This document shows positions 11,901-23,223 of a stretch of 64,000 nucleotides of DNA, piece after piece (within the stretch, counting starts at the first letter, position 1; the number at the start of each line of letters is the position of its first letter). The notes below the pieces were generated by a model. That model made no database searches, was not told where the DNA came from, and was given only the letters and a program-made list of their open reading frames with translations. Where the stretch lies: the NCBI GenBank assembly GCA_022570795.1, contig JAKUDP010000008.1, forward strand, positions 372,001 through 436,000. The letters run 5' to 3'. The translations under genes and the position numbers were made by a program. Origin of the DNA: Sphaerulina vaccinii. Taxonomy: Eukaryota > Ascomycota > Dothideomycetes > Mycosphaerellales > Mycosphaerellaceae.

Positions 11901-12892
11901 CTCCGAGCTCTCACCAGAAATCCATCGGCTCAATCCTGGACCACCACCGCCTGGCGTATCTGCAGCACATCTGCATCTCTGCTGCGTGCATATCTCTGTA
12001 CCTGCACCCGCAGCTCTCTTGGTCCCGCCGCATGCAAACGCAAAGCAGACACAACGAACAACGATTGCCGCGCCTCTTCCAGCACGTTTTGGTGCGCACG
12101 ATCTCTGGCACCCGCCGCCACCCACACTTTCGTTAGGTACAACTCGCTATCTGGCACAAAACAAGGTACGTGTAAATCAACAACGCTTCTCTCGACGCGC
12201 TCTCTGTGTGTCCCCGACTCGCGGTGGCAGCAATGTTTTTCTTCGCCGGCGACAAAGGCTCCACTCCCCCAACCCCCTCGCCTCTTGCTTCCGATGTGGC
12301 ATAGCGCCAGAGACTTTCTGCGCAAGCAGGCTGGCTACTTGCCGTCCATGCATGACCGGGCTCTAGCTCCCACCAGCCAGCCTCTCCAGTACTATACACA
12401 AGCTCCCCACTGCTTTCGCGAACCGCTGCTCCTCTCTGCATGCATTGCATACCTTTAGAGCATAGGGTGCGTCTGTAGTCGCCGTCGTGCAGAGCTCCCG
12501 CTGCGACACGGTGCATCTTTGAGACATCACGAACACATTGCTGACTTCAGTTCCTATGTAGGTCACTGAGAATCAGTGGACGACAGCCCATTGATCCGGA
12601 CAACGACCCTTGACGACCATAACGACTTTTTACGACTGCATTAACGACTTTGCTTGGTGTCTTGTCAATTGCAGCACTGCTACCGGACTGGCCTCATTCT
12701 AGCATTACGAATTGGATTGTTTTGCTATCGACGACTATCACGGAACCGCACCTACGAAGACTTACCTTACGACTGACGCCTGCGATTCCTGCGATTACCC
12801 AAGATCTGTATCTGGACTCAGTCTCAACGTCCATTTTCACATCCGAGGTACACGTCTGCTCTGTTGAAGCAGCATCCATCACCTTATCGTAG
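5910..12892. other. Nearly 7-kb stretch without a convincing gene, upstream of StuA
   Basis: Both strands have many stops and no conserved domain was recognised. The longest open frame (minus, 7594-8379, 261 codons) has no recognisable domain and shadow-like composition. A minus frame at 6148-6561 ends in a mildly protein-like stretch but was not identified. From about 11.65 to 12.45 kb the plus strand is C-rich and open in several frames, as is common in long leaders; a donor-like CAAG|GTACGTGT lies at 12161. Around 12.6 kb the motif ACGACT recurs several times. It probably holds an extended promoter, a long 5' leader with introns and possibly noncoding transcripts for StuA. Confidence 0.5.
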
Positions 12893-12893
12893 T

Positions 12894-13273
12894 TCGACTC
12901 TCGGTCGAGCTTCAGGACTCGTTCCGCAACCGCCAAGCTGGAGCTGCCACCAGTCTCCCAACTGTACCAGCCCCGAGGAAACGAGAGCCAGTGGCCCCAA
13001 ACCTCGTTTGCACCACAGAGCGCGCCTTACGCCCAGGACGCGCACCAGCATCACCAACAGCACGCGAGTGCGTCGTCTGTTGGGTCCTCGCCTCGGGCTG
13101 GATCATCGAGTGGGAATTCAATTGGCAATCAGTCATACGATTCGAACACATCGTACGCACCTTCCGTTGATCACAACAAGCCCGGCGACTTCCAGACGCC
13201 ATCTCCGCACTCGGCAGGCCCCCAGCATTCTCACTCACTCTCGCACCCATACAGCGCAACAGGTTATTCCAGC
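12894..13273 (+). other. In-frame coding-like extension upstream of the StuA start
   Basis: In the StuA frame about 127 codons are open, rich in His, Gln, Ser and Pro and similar in composition to the StuA N-terminus, but without ATG. They follow a TAG that could be a splice acceptor (ACCTTATCGTAG at 12893). A donor-like GAG|GTACACG lies about 46 nt upstream at 12846. This suggests an alternative transcript whose start codon lies in an earlier exon, or a translated-looking leader. Confidence 0.4.
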
Positions 13274-15096
13274 ATGAATCAACCACAACCGTACATGGAT
13301 AGCCATGGCCAGCAGGCAGCGCCTGCTCCAAGCATGCCACAGTATTCCAGTTACGGTCAGCCACAGCCGCTACAGCCAGCGACGTACTCATACCAGCCGC
13401 AACAATCCTACCCACAGCACTCGTACGGGAACACAATGCCACCCATGTCTGCGCCACACCAACACCCTGTGACATCGTCCATGGGTCAACAGATGATTCC
13501 TCAGGCGTCGCTGCCCCTGCCGACAATGGCATCAAATGCGCAGCCGCCGCCAGGAAGCAATCAGCAATATTCGCAGCAGACGTACGATACAACTGGACAG
13601 ATTGCGCCTCCAGGTATGAAGCCACGGGTGACTGCGACTCTGTGGGAGGATGAAGGTAGCCTGTGTTTCCAAGTAGAGGCGAATGGCGTCTGTGTTGCAA
13701 GACGGGAGGACAACCACTTCATCAATGGTACCAAGCTTCTCAATGTCGCTGGAATGACGCGTGGTCGTCGCGACGGTATTCTTAAGAGTGAGAAGACTCG
13801 ACATGTGGTTAAGATTGGACCTATGCATCTCAAGGGTGTCTGGTAAGCATTCGAACTGTGCATACGCAATTGACTTGGACTAACACAAGCAGGATTCCTT
13901 TTGACCGCGCGCTGGACTTCGCGAACAAGGAAAAGATTACAGAGCTTCTCTATCCTCTTTTCGTGCACAACATTGGAGCACTCCTTTATCATCCTACAAA
14001 CCAGGCTCGCCAGAGCATCGGTGATGCTGCGATGGCTGCAGCTGCCCGTAGACCGGACTCTTCTCAGGAGTACATGCGCACACCGCAAGGCACGCAGCCT
14101 CCAGCGCTGACACACCACCACTCAATGACGACTCCAATCAGCGGAGCGCCGCAGCCACCTCACTCCATTGCACCTCACCCAGGCGCTGGGCGACCAGGGC
14201 TAGACCGAGCGCATACGTTTCCCACACCACCTACGACTGGTTCAGGGCTCGGCATGAGCACTGGCTACGAGTATGGTAGTCAACCAGGCGCTGTTCAATC
14301 TGGTCAGTTTCAGTCTAGTGACAATGGCGCTACACATACTAATCTTTCTTCTACAGCTGCCACTTCTCCAGGCAATTCGCAGGGCATTCAATACCAGACC
14401 AGTCAGCCAGCGTACAACAGCCAGTACTACTCAGCGCCTTCGCAGTACGGGCAGCAGTACGGAGGCATGCCTCGCTACAACCCAATTCAGCAGAGCCCAG
14501 GCGGAGTGAAATCCGAAATGGGACCACCTGCTCGTGCTGGTGCCGGGAACGACCACGTCGAAAGCAAGCCTCAACACAACGGTTACAGTGCGCAGCAGGA
14601 TGCTGAAGGAGAACACGAGGGTGAATATACCCACAGTGCGTCATATGGCGCCAGACGCCCTTCGTACAATTACAATCCTAACACAGCATCAGGGCCTGCT
14701 CACCCAGAGTCTTCGAACGTGTCTCCCGAGCAGACTCATTCGCCACACCAGAACGGCGTGCATGGGTCTTCGACACCTCGCACTACTGGTGCATACACTG
14801 GCTACAGCAACACGACTCCACGACCGGGGCAATTGCCTTCCAGCAACCTGAACTATGTCATGAGCAACGATACACGACCAGGTGCCCCGAACGGTGCTGA
14901 TGCGGGCTACCAATCCCACTACCAGCAATCGCCTCAGCAGTATCCTCCCATGAATGGTGCTATCAACTCCAACAACAAGCGTGGACGCGACGATGATGAA
15001 GAACCACACTACACGAACGGCGATGCCTCTATCAAGCGACAGCGCACCGACCCAGGTGCACAGCCACAATCAGCCAAAGTTGGCGGAAGAAGATAG
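13274..15096 (+). CDS. stuA: APSES transcription factor StuA
   Basis: Exons 13274-13842 and 13893-15096 (50-nt intron, GTAAGC...AACACAAGCAG) give 590 residues from the canonical MNQPQPYMD start. The APSES bHLH-like DNA-binding domain spans about residues 115-225, with TATLWEDEGSLCFQVEA, INGTKLLNVAGMTRGRRDG and HVVKIGPMHLKGVWIPFDRAL; the intron falls inside the Trp codon, at VW|IPF. Flanks are Gln/Pro/Ser-rich, and the C-terminus has two basic clusters (NKRGRDDD, IKRQRTD) that look like a bipartite nuclear signal. StuA controls conidiophore development, sporulation and often virulence or secondary metabolism in ascomycetes. The same frame is open and coding-like back to about 12894 without a methionine, so a longer isoform started in a 5' exon is possible. 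The stop is TAG. Confidence 0.93.
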
Positions 15097-16814
15097 CTGG
15101 CACTAATACCACCAAAATTAACGGCCGCACGACGATGAACACGACAAATGACGACAGCGCGAAATGCTCAATGCGCCAGAAGTCGACCGTTCTCTGTTGT
15201 CAACAGAATCATTTCCTTGACTTGTACTTTTCACACTCAACCTTACGATTCATGACGACGAATAACCCGGGACTCACGATGAATGACACTTCGGACCGAT
15301 CACGGACGAGAAACCAACATAAACCAGCGAGCAAATTTTTTTGACTGAATTTTACTACTTTTCTGTAGGATTACTCGACTCATCAGAGTAATACGACCAC
15401 CGAAGCGTTCTCTGAGTGCTCGCAGGCACTCGAAGGCGCTGAATAATCGCTTTATCTTGATTTCCTTGTGGTCCTGCAGTTGAAGCGAACTTCTCTTCAC
15501 GGGAGAAGATTGGGAGAGCGAAAAGAGCCCCTAATCAGGTTTTATGTTGAAGCTCGAGCTTTTTCAGCGAGGCGTGAAGGCAAAGAAAGGAGAAATCACA
15601 GCTTTGGGAGAGAATACTGGAGCGTCTGCGAGTAGATGTGAAAGGGCTCACCGGCTTCACGAATTGGGGGGCACCTCATGCATATGATAAAGGCATGGAT
15701 GCAGATGACTTGATGAGTGTGGAACAGCAGGAACGGTGTTCACCAAACCATACATGATGACTCTGCCTAATGCTTGATGATGATTTTGAAAGGCTAGAAG
15801 AGTCCGTAGTGCTGCTGAAAAAGTCCATTTATTCCCTTGATCTTAATCGTCTTCTCAACTCTCATTCCATCAAAGTCATCTGAGACCACTTTATCTCATG
15901 ATAACGATCGATCGCTACTTGAGAGAAGTAAAGAAGGCTTCACTTCAGTCTTGACATACCATAACCCTAACAGGCTTTTGACGTGCAATACATCTCTGAT
16001 AGTGTACATCGCAGACGGCGTTCCGAGGTCAGTCGATGCCAGCCACATGGCAGGTCAACGGCTTGCTTGCCAGCAACGTCTATGCAGTAGCTATGCAGTA
16101 GCCTAAGACATCTGTAGACAGCCGCTACGGTGCCATACCTCTCAGTCAACAGGATAACGAGGAGGCCGAAGTTCCTGCCTGTGCACCAACGTCTATGCAG
16201 TAGAGTAAGGCTGTTAGATACAGAATTCCGGTCTGGCTATCAGACTCGTATACTGAGGCACAGTTATAGTGGAAAGACTCCGTCCAATCAGAAGACGTTA
16301 GAGTGAGAATGAGGTGCGACACGTGAACCTCCAGTACGACATGTGGTAGCATGCGTCAATGCTGCTCAAGCACATGAACGAGTGATAGGCACGACATGTG
16401 GTTGTGGGCGTTAATGCTGAAGCAAGATTGAGCGTGCAGTTGCATTGCATATCGCGTTACGTATGATATGGCGTTACGTATGACGATTTGCTAGGTTGAT
16501 TTACACATGATGAAGGCGGAACTCAGCTTGCATGTGAAAGACCAAAAGCAGGCACCCAGTGCAGCATATCCCCAGAACTCCACCCTTTTTGCCTTCCGTA
16601 CTGAATGATGAAAACCGGTCAGAAATCCAGCCAATGCATGCCCCATGAAACTCGCAAATGTAAGGAACCCGGACCATGCATGCATATGCAGGATGGGATG
16701 GTGTCGCGTGTGGTAAGCGTGGGAGTAGGAGCAGCACAGATAGACAGGGCTTCTACAGCCTGTCGAGTCAAGCCATGCCGCACACATTCTCACGCGTGCG
16801 GGTGTGGAGCGGGA
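15097..16814. other. Region between convergent StuA and antizyme genes
   Basis: No gene is recognised. There are small direct repeats: CAACGTCTATGCAGTA at about 16075 and 16188, a tandem GGCGTTACGTATGA at about 16451-16485, and a repeated CGACATGTGGT block at about 16336 and 16392. StuA 3' UTR sequence probably occupies the first few hundred bases. Confidence 0.45.
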
Positions 16815-17791
16815 TCAAACGTCCATGCCGAGAAAGATGTAGCGGTCACTTATGCAGCCATCTGGAGTAGCCCATGCTTCGAGCATGGTCAGCTCGAACC
16901 CGACCCAGGCCAAAGAGCGGTTCAGATCCTTGAATGTTTCTGCTGTTTCCGCTTCTTCGGAGTTCGCAGGCTGCTCAATCTCTGTAGTTGGACGTTGCAG
17001 ACAGATGACGAGCTCATTGCAGTCGAAGTGATCGCTGCTAGCTAGTTCGAGGAGGGACATGAGGCTGGTATTCTGTTAGTGATCGGCGAACGAGAGGAGT
17101 GAAAGAAGGTGCGACTTACCCAGGCTTCAAGTCCATGCCAATGACCTCTTTGTCGAAGAAGATGAACATGGTGCGCATGTCCTCCTTCTCCGCAACGAAA
17201 CCTCTAAAGCGCGCGCCTGCCACGTAGTCCCATATTTCAACATATTCCTTGACTAGCTCCCTCGTGCCAGTATACATGTGCGTAGCTGGAGACGAAGAAG
17301 GTGTAGGTTGACCATGCTGAAATATGGTCTGATGCGACTGTTGCGGAATCGGCTTGCTTCCAGTCGTGGTAATTGTGTTTCGCAAGTCCATCAATAGCGA
17401 GTCCTCAAGACCAGTATCCTTCTCAACCAAGAATACAGTCCTCAGTGTCTCGCAGAAGAGTCTCTCACACTCTTCCTTGATGTGGCTTGCGGCGTCTCCG
17501 GATCGCTTGCGCTGTCGGCGCAGGCTGGGACGAGCCAGAGACTTGTCTAAGCCTACTGGCGCGACGTCCGGAGACGACGGTGGTGACGGTACGCCTCCTG
17601 GAGGCGCCTCAAACCCACCACCCCGCTCCCTCTCCCCCTGGAGTGGAGAAATGGAAGCCAGTCAAGGCCATGCTGCTGGCGTCGACGGCATAGGCGGATG
17701 CCTGGGTGTTCGAGCGGCGCGCCGACTCGGTGCTGGACTTGCGGTGGTAATTACTACTACTTTTACTGTAATTACTGTCTAAAAGCGCCAT
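16815..17791 (-). CDS. Ornithine decarboxylase antizyme with +1 programmed frameshift
   Basis: Antizyme binds ornithine decarboxylase, sends it to the proteasome without ubiquitin and blocks polyamine uptake. Segments (minus): 17791-17612 (ORF1), skip T17611, then 17610-17120 and, after a 55-nt intron (17119-17065, GTAAGT...TACCAG), 17064-16815; 306 residues. ORF1 has 59 codons and ends GTT TGA. Reading GTT then GAG (+1) enters ORF2. The ORF2 C-terminal domain is diagnostic: YVEIWDYVAGARFRGFVAEK, FIFFDKEVIGMDLKPG joined to LMSLLELA, then LAWVGFELTMLEAW and DRYIFLGMDV. The start at 17791 has good context (gaaATGG); the frame is open further upstream but lacks ATG. High polyamine should raise frameshifting, giving autoregulation. 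Confidence 0.92.
17592..17614 (-). promoter_or_regulatory. +1 frameshift site and 3' inverted repeat of antizyme mRNA
   Basis: On the minus strand the shift codon GTT (17614-17612) is followed by TGA (17611-17609), the usual codon-UGA arrangement of antizyme sites. Two bases later lies CGCCTCC-A-GGAGGCG (17606-17592), a perfect inverted repeat that could form a stimulatory hairpin or act by sequence. ORF2 is closed by a TGA about 60 nt upstream, so the shift must occur within this short window. Confidence 0.75.
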
Positions 17792-18039
17792 TTCGTCGTC
17801 GATCTTGCCACGGTCACGGATTCGGAGGATGTGTGATAGTGTCGAGGAGCGAAGTCCAAGGTCTTTGTGCGACTTGGGCGTTTTGTAGGCGTAGGTAGCG
17901 GTGTTTGTAGTGCTGTTGACGGGTGGAGTGGTGTGGTTGCAGGATCAGCGTGTTCTTGAAGAATCGACGACAACCGGATTGCACCGAGCACGTGTTGACT
18001 TTCCAACCACTCATATTCCTTTGTTCGTGACTTCTCCAC
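17779..18039 (-). other. Upstream ORF overlapping the antizyme start
   Basis: An 86-codon frame begins at 18039 and ends at 17779, running past the antizyme ATG at 17791 in another frame. If it lies in the leader it would lower initiation at the antizyme start. No domain is recognised, and it may be chance. Confidence 0.3.
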
Positions 18040-18438
18040 ATCAGTTCGTGATGGAAACCCTGCCTTGCAGAAATGAACACTGCCATCTTTCGCCTCTCTT
18101 CAGCATCATTGTGCGCTTGGCATCGAGTCTGACTGTGTAAAGGACCGTGGAGATCAGCAGTTCGGATCGTGGCGAATGTGGTCAGTAAGTTATGGTTTCC
18201 AGGCAGGATCATTCGATGTGTGCAGTGGCAAGTGCCTCATTGGCAAGTACGCCTACTATGGCTGCGATCTCCTCAGAAGCGCTGTAGCAGGAACGCAGAT
18301 GACAGCAGGTAAGGACTCGATGCTTCGGCTTCGACTCGACTCTCATCATCTTCATTGCATTCGTCTTCGTCTACGCATATGACTGCGCGTGGCTCTGGCT
18401 CTCCATTAATATATCAGTAGTCCCAAACAGCTTGAGAC
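17792..18438. other. Divergent promoter between antizyme and NDR kinase
   Basis: No separate gene is supported. It contains the antizyme leader on the minus strand and the kinase promoter on the plus strand, with a TATA-like ATTAATATATC at about 18404-18415 shortly before the kinase ATG. Confidence 0.45.
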
Positions 18439-21400
18439 ATGCCGCTATTCAGTTCCAGCGAAGAGTGGCCTCTCTATCCTCTCAGACGACGGGTTTCCTC
18501 CATCTTCCATCGTCAGCAGCCATCGCAGCACAGCGTACAAGCCACAGCGACTAGTCCACCTCCAGAACCTCCAGTGCCCAGCATCTCGGGCGTTGCAAAG
18601 CTTCGACGAACTGCTACAAGAATTGCCAACAGAATGAGCAAGATGCGATTAGGTCATAGAAGTTTGTACTACACGATGTTCAAATCAAACACACGAGCTG
18701 ATGAATCTTAGCCGTTATTCACCCAATGGTAGACGGCACATCAGAGCCACACCATCGCTTCGCTCCTTTGCCGCCGCCTGCACTTGTCCAGCAACGCGTT
18801 GCTCGCTTGATCAGCTTTTCTGGTTCATCCTCTGATCAACAGCACACAGCGCCTAAACGCAGAAGATCTGTTCGCTTTGAGCAGTTCCCTGATATGTCAA
18901 GCGCTATCGATCAGATTGACGGGCAGACTGGAGCAAAGCTCGGCACATAGAATGATCCGGGAGGTTCAGAGACAAGTGGGCTCTCTTCAGGAGGGGTCGA
19001 GCGTCTTGAAGAGTTGGCCTCAGAGCTGAACTTGGATGCCGCTTCAAGGTCTGTTGAGCTGACCACCTCTATGGCAAAGGTGTTAGCAGCAGCTGACATC
19101 TTACAGCACTGTGATTCATCGCGCCAAATCCAAGACGAAGCCAAACGTTCCATTCATCAGTACCACGTTCGATGGCATGAACAGCAATGGCCATATCGTG
19201 GAGTACAGGCACACTTCGCCAAGCACACATTCGTCGGCCTCACCACTAAGTCGCGATTCCAAAAGTGCCTGGTCGCCAGCGAGCACTGCTTCAACTGCAG
19301 CAACTTCGGTCACAGCACCCAGCTCATCAGGATCGCGAAAGCGACATTCGCCAGAAGAGTGCCAAACTTTGAATAGCCGGCGAGGGAGCAACGCTGACGA
19401 TCTGTTATTGCCACCAATCGAGGAGGATAACGGGAGGTACCTCATGATACCTGTTCAGGAAAACAGCACAATCGGAACGAAGCCTTCAGTGATGACAGTC
19501 GAGAACGTCGCAGCAGCCAAATGTGCACTTGAGACCATCTACGATCCAGTGTTCACAGAACCACATTCGCCGAGATCGTTGCGCAAGAAGAAGTTTCTCA
19601 AGTATCTGAACGAGCTGGGAATGCCTCACGATGACCGAATCATTGCATAGAAGCAATGGCAGAAGTCAGAGAGTGATCACTTGCGGCAAATGCGATGTCT
19701 CAAGGCGAGTGCGATGCAGCGACACAACACCAAAGGCGTCAACATAGCGGGCTTCGATGTCATCCGTGTCTTGGGCAAAGGCAGCTTCGGTGTGGTTCGG
19801 TTGGTGACAGAGCGCGCTGAAAGTGCTGATGATGACTCTCCGACACGGGTGAGTACACTGAGCCTGACCTTCACACTGCTATATGTCGCTCTGCTGATGA
19901 ACATTCTAGAACTTCTCGCCCACAAACGGCACGGCGAAGCGCAACTTACCCTCCGGAAAGCCTCTGGCAGATGTCTTCGCCATGAAGGTAATTCGTAAGT
20001 CAGACATGCTTCGTGCTGCCCAAGAGGGCCACTTGCGAGCCGAGCGAGACTTCTTGGTGGCAGCAGAGGGTTCCCGCTGGGTTGTGCCTCTAATCGAAAG
20101 CTTCCAAGACAACACAAACCTATACCTTGTGATGGAGTACATGATTGGCGGCGACTTTCTGGGCCTGCTCTTGCGCGAGGACGTACTGGACGAGATTGTT
20201 GCCAAGTTCTACATTGCGCAGATGATCTTGTGTATCGAAGAAGCACACAACATGAAGTGGATACATCGCGACATCAAGCCCGACAACTTTCTCATCAGCG
20301 CTTCTGGACATCTCAAGATCTCCGACTTTGGCCTCGCATTTGACGGACACTGGGCTCATAGCCAGCTATACTACAATAACGTGCGGGAGACTATGCTGGA
20401 CAAGCTAGGCATCAAGCCTATGGGCGATGAGCTGGACGTCGCCCATGATCTGGAGTTTGCACCACCGGAGAACGAGTTCAAGCCTCCTTCGCCTCCCAAA
20501 CGGTACGCTGTTCCCTCTTGAATGACGTTGCACTGCACACGATGGGTCGTTGCTAATGTTCTCGCAGTGGGTTCGTCACTAGGGCTCAGGCTGAAGAGCA
20601 TGCGCACCGTGAAGGCCTGCTGAATTGGCGCAACCGCAATGATCGCAGAAAGATGGCTCGCAGCATTGTCGGCACAAGTCAATACATGGCACCTGAAGTG
20701 ATACAAGGCGCCAACTACGACGGCCGCTGCGACTGGTGGAGCATAGGCATCATACTGTACGAATGCCTGTATGGTCGCACGCCTTTCTACATGGAGACCC
20801 GCGTCAAGACCAAGGAGTGTATTGTCAATCACAGGCATACTCTGCAATTTCCTGTCCAGGAGCGATACGCCAGACCTCTCACTCCTCAGAGGACCGCCAT
20901 GCCGACGCCCAGCGACTCGGCAGTCGATCTGATCCGTGGCTTGCTATGCGACAAGGAACGCCGACTCAGCTCAAGACAATATCGTCACTCGGACCCACGC
21001 ATGCCGATTCGAAGGCTTTCATCTGCTTCAAACAACAATCCTCTGGCTCGCCATGTATTCTCCAACGATGCCGACGAGATCAAGAAGCATGAGTGGTTCG
21101 AAGGCATCCATTGTAAGCAGTCCCATACGCCTGATGTACCCCGGGGCTCGCACACATTTGGGCGCCGAGCTCAAAGATGGACAGTGCCCCAAGCGCATAC
21201 CTTTCAGGATACTTGCTAACCTCTTGACCTGTTAGGGACCCAGCTGCACTTGACTAAGCCACCGTTCGTGCCAAAAGTGAGAGAGAACCAGTCAATCACG
21301 AAGTACTTCGAAGACGAGAAGGACATCATCTCGGATGCCACCTCGAGCTACGCCAGCATCAGAGATCTCATCCCGGACGACGCTGACGAAAATGAAGCAG

Positions 21401-21834
21401 CGTTGGTACTGGGCCCACACCTCGATCGCTGGAAAGCCGAGAAGCTACAACAAGAGAAGGCTGAGCTTATGCTCGATGAATATCCAGATGCAGAAATGCA
21501 GCGTATCAAGGAACACTTCGGCATCCGTTACGAAGCATGGAGAGCGGAGCGCCTCATCTATGTCGCTGAACAATGTGCTCACCGAGGCGTGGAGCTGCCA
21601 GGTCAGAAGAAGCCTCAGAAGGAGAAGAAGCGCCCTCGAGACAAAGTTCTTCGAGATCCTTTGCTGAAGAAGGAGGCGATGGAGGTGAGGAAGAAGACTG
21701 CTTTTTTCGGGTATACGTACAGGAGGCCTAGAGCGACTCATATTGATGGCGCCGTGAGGTATCGAAGGAGATACATTACTAGACCTACGATCTTGCCGGT
21801 AGAGAAGAGGAGGAGTGAGGAGGACGACGAGTAG
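18439..21834 (+). CDS. NDR/LATS-type AGC protein kinase interrupted by two in-frame UAG codons
   Basis: Exons 18439-18652, 18712-19048, 19107-19848, 19910-20502, 20568-21112 and 21236-21834 sum to 1010 codons. Kinase motifs are complete: GKGSFGVV loop, VFAMKVI lysine, HRDIKPDN, DFGLAFDG, a basic insert before GTSQYMAPEV, and the C-terminal AGC hydrophobic motif FFGYTYRR. The basic insert and FxxYTY tail are NDR-family marks; such kinases work with Mob partners in polarity and septation. Two TAG codons lie in frame, at 18948-18950 (after AKLGT) and 19648-19650 (after DDRIIA). Coding sequence continues in the same frame after each, with no good phase-0 donor upstream. The gene may be a recent pseudogene, read through, or carry assembly errors. 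The first exon and its weak donor (GTCATA) are least certain. Confidence 0.75.
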
Positions 21835-22126
21835 GAGGAGTCAGGATGCACGTGAACCTGAGATGAGTGTTTGATTGTTGACATTCTGGCCTGACCTAAT
21901 GAAGTATACTTTCCGCTGATAGCGCCGCGCATTCCTACACGAGTTTTCAAGCGTGTCGGTGTACAGATTGATCGCCAAGTGTATAGGTCGTGTCCGATGA
22001 AGGATGTGCCGTGCTCTTAGATATGCACACTAAGTGACTTGCTGGAAGGTTGCTCCTGCCTGTGGGGCCATGTAGGTAGTGGGTATCATGAAGAGTGAGT
22101 TCTTGGGAAATGGCTGCTGATTCTAG
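21835..22126. other. Intergenic
   Basis: Nothing is recognised between the kinase stop and the small minus-strand gene. Confidence 0.5.
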
Positions 22127-22492
22127 TCAGCCTCTTTCATAGTAAGGAGAACCTTTCGTGGAAAGTTGGCACTCTGAGGACGCCGTCCACTCCGTAGGCT
22201 GACGTTCAGGGAGAGTCAGTGAGGGTATCCGGCGCGCGCCTTTGTGAGATGCCAAATATCTGAGATTCTCAGCATCGCGAGTCCAGGCCAGGAACTTGGT
22301 TCCGGCACTTTCGTAAATCGAGCTGTTGATATGTGCCCAGCCACTGAGTAGCTCTTCGATCAGGTAGTCGGAGAAAGCACCATACCGTGCGATGTGTACA
22401 TCTACAATATGTTAGTTGAGCAGTCTGCGATATGCGCGGGAGCTCGTACCGGTGACTCGCGAGACCTCATTGTCGACGTGCTGGCCAGACAT
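22127..22492 (-). CDS. Small two-exon protein of unknown function
   Basis: Exon 1 runs 22492-22450 and exon 2 runs 22401-22127. The 48-nt intron has donor GTACGA, branch ACTAAC and acceptor TTGTAG and keeps phase, giving 105 residues. The sequence is protein-like (YGAFSDYLIEELLSGWAHINSS, KFLAWTRDAENLRYLA) and hydrophilic at its end, but no family is recognised. It may be the 3' part of a longer minus-strand gene, since coding-like exons lie just upstream (22500-22960), in a frame that does not join this ATG directly. No signal peptide or membrane segment is seen. Confidence 0.5.
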
Positions 22493-22975
22493 GTTTTCTT
22501 AAGTGTCTGTTAATGGCAGAACGAAGCCTGCGCACTTTTGCGCTGCAGAGGTTCCTTGCCTCAATCTCTTTATCTCCTGCAATGGTCTCGACCTGCCAGA
22601 GTAGCTCTTTAGTGATCTGTATGTATTACAGAAGCGTTGTTTCGTACCTCTTGCCAGTCCTTATCTGTCAAATCTTCTTGCTGCTTGGAGTTTGGCGTCT
22701 TCTTGACCGTCTCAGGAAGTAGTCGTATGTCGGTAATTATAGCGGACCGATGTCCTCTGCTGCTGCTGTCAACAAGCAAAAGTTTTACTGTGAAGACTAC
22801 TTACTCCTCAACCAGCGCTCTCTGATTTCGAGCAGTCTTGGGATGTCGCCCTAGTCACATTTCTGGTTGTCGCGGTCAGGGTAAAGACCTGGGAAGGGCA
22901 CAGCCACCAAGTCCCTCGGATGATTGCACTCTTCTTGAAAGCCAGGCGACTACGAGCACATCTTGAACGCAGGTG
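22493..22975 (-). pseudogene. Coding-like exon fragments of an unidentified minus-strand gene
   Basis: Three protein-like pieces follow each other on the minus strand. One (about 22960-22806) reads FQEECNHPRDLVAVPFPGLY, then DRDNQKCD, a TAG, and GDIPRLLEIRERWLR before a perfect GTAAGT donor. A second (about 22768-22650) reads TDIRLLPETVKKTP...LTDKDWQE before GTACGA. A third (22592-22493) reads VETIAGDKEIEARNL...KVRRLRSAINRHL after GGCAG. The best splice sites do not join the first two pieces in phase. The TAG could itself be an acceptor (GTGACTAG). This is either a decayed gene or one whose introns were misread; no family is assigned. Confidence 0.35.
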
Positions 22976-23223
22976 TACCTTGCCACTGTGATGACAATTG
23001 CCGGAATCGAGTCGAGAGGTAAAAGAGTAGAAGTGATATAGCGGAGCAAAGCAATCGGCACCAGCATACACTAAACTCAAACCCTTCTTCAGAACACGCA
23101 CGTCCTGATGGGCGTGGCGTGGTACTGAGCTTTGCGACTCGATCTCGATCCGCATCCACGGAGAGAACAAGTAACGCCTTCCAGTGAGCTAATACCGGAT
23201 TGCTGAGAGGTCGATATCTTGAA

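Noticed and set aside
17354..17782. Plus-strand frames over the antizyme gene
   Set aside because: They are antisense shadows of a clearly recognised minus-strand antizyme.
22806..22860. In-frame TAG in the minus-strand fragment as another nonsense lesion
   Set aside because: It is preceded by GTGAC and could be a splice acceptor, so it was not counted with the clear lesions.
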